Shown: piece after piece, positions 63,133 to 64,000 of the stretch
Numbering within the stretch: position 1 is the stretch's first letter
Layout of the letters: every line of letters starts with the position of its first letter
DNA from: Teratosphaeria epicoccoides
Lineage: Eukaryota > Ascomycota > Dothideomycetes > Mycosphaerellales > Teratosphaeriaceae
Length of the DNA stretch: 64,000 bases
Direction of reading: 5' to 3'
Assembly: GCA_021401465.1 (NCBI GenBank)
Contig: JADDMT010000044.1
Coordinates: forward strand, 186,001-250,000
Program-made: the position numbers and the translations under genes
The notes under the pieces: generated by a model
Databases searched by the model: none
The model's input: the letters and a program-made list of their open reading frames with translations, nothing else
Told to the model about the DNA's origin: nothing

Positions 63133-64000
63133 ATGGCCGCCAAGTCCGCAGATAGTCCAGACAGCAAGAGAATCATCTTCGTCCATCCAGATCTTGGCAT
63201 TGGCGGAGCAGAGCGGCTTGTGGTGGATGCGGCGGTCGGCTTGCAAAATGCTGGGCATCAGATCACAGTCCTGACATCCTACCGCGACACCAACCACTGT
63301 TTTGACGAGGCACGAGATGGTATGTCCTCATACTATGGCTCATGACGCCACGGCCACCGCTAAGCGCGACGAAGGCTGAGACCATCTCCGAATCAGGCAC
63401 CCTCGACGTCCGAGTCCGCGGCGATGCACTCTTTCCGCCCTCCTTGGGTGGCCGCCTTAGCATTTTGTTCCAGGTTCTACGGCAAGTGGCTCTTGTAGTC
63501 AGCACAAGCGTGGTGTCAAGTGAGCTCAAGACTCTGGACCCACACATCATCATTGTCGACCAGCTGAGCGCGTGCATGCCGCTTTTCCGGCTGATATATC
63601 CCAAGGCGCGGATATTGTTCTACGGTCACTTTCCTGATCGGTTGCTGGCAAAGAAAGGGGCTGGCTTGACCAGGTATCTGAAGAACGCGTACAGGATCCC
63701 CTTCGATGCACTTGAGGGCTGGAGTACAGGATGCGCAGACAACATTGTGGTGAATAGCAAGTTTACGCGGTCGGTGTTCAGAGAAGCGTTTCCGCACATG
63801 CGAAAAAGAGACCTGAAGGTTATATATCCGTGCGTGGACACCGACCAAAGCAAGCCTCAGGACGACCTACCGCTGTTCCCTGGAAAGAAGCTGCTCCTCA
63901 GTATTAATCGATTCGAAGGCAAGAAGAATCTGGCTTTGGCCGTGAAGGCATATGCCGGCCTCAGCGCAGAGGAGCGCAGCAGAGCAAAGCTGGTGGTGGC
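63133..64000 (+). CDS. ALG2: ALG2 alpha-1,3/1,6-mannosyltransferase, 5' part (runs off window)
   Basis: Exon 1 is 63133-63319; after a 77-nt intron (GTATGT...ATCAG) exon 2 runs from 63397 to the window end, so the gene is truncated at 3'. About 263 residues are visible. The GT4 fold opens with IIFVHPDLGIGGAERLVVDA, the nucleotide-sugar family's N-terminal motif. It continues with FYGHFPDRLLAKK, GWSTGCADNIVVNSKFT and LLLSINRFEGKKNLALAVKA. Alg2 adds the second and third mannoses to the dolichol-linked N-glycan precursor on the cytosolic ER face, using GDP-mannose. ATG 63133 gives the expected short N-terminus MAAKSADSPDSKR. Confidence 0.93.

Overview
The window is nuclear DNA of a filamentous ascomycete (Pezizomycotina), probably a Dothideomycete-like mould. 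The reasons are short spliceosomal introns (about 45-80 nt, often with CTRAC branch sites), compact genes on both strands, fungal families such as NoxR, GH92, GH106-like, Zn2Cys6 regulators and fungal CorA-like proteins, and no operons. The class-level guess is inference. I count 27 protein-coding genes that look intact or nearly so, one partial gene at each edge, one clear pseudogene and one doubtful ORF. I see no tRNA, rRNA, CRISPR array or intact transposon. Introns were placed by hand from GT/AG signals and by restoring family motifs.

Left part (1-20 kb): end of a PPR-type protein; a transmembrane SH3 protein; a hemerythrin-domain protein; the divergent pair GCN3 (eIF2B alpha) and CCT1 (TCP-1 alpha); a fungal CorA-like membrane protein followed by a kinase-vWA fusion; a short-chain dehydrogenase; a cis-CaaD-like tautomerase; a VAMP7/Nyv1-type SNARE; and a 59-residue membrane protein. 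Middle (20-42 kb): a YVC1 vacuolar TRP channel, an EIF1AD-like protein, ALG3, a secreted GH92 mannosidase, a decayed FAD flavoprotein gene, a PPG1 phosphatase, a FIG4 phosphoinositide phosphatase and a Zn2Cys6 regulator. Right part (42-64 kb): an MFS transporter divergent from that regulator, a small Cys-ended protein, a YMR226C-type dehydrogenase, a GH106-like secreted glycosidase, an acidic conserved protein, NoxR, a RING-LON protein, an SNG1-like membrane protein and the 5' part of ALG2.

Two functional themes recur. A vacuole/endolysosome set (Nyv1-type SNARE, YVC1, FIG4) lies within 20 kb, and FIG4 helps control PI(3,5)P2, the lipid known in yeast to activate Yvc1. A mannose/N-glycan set comprises ALG3, GH92 and ALG2. 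Whether either linkage matters is open. The most unusual loci are the kinase-vWA fusion beside the CorA-like gene, a flavoprotein pseudogene with three separate lesions, a 189-bp tandem duplication ending just before a TATA box, and a six-copy 16-bp TGACG repeat between a Zn2Cys6 regulator and a transporter.
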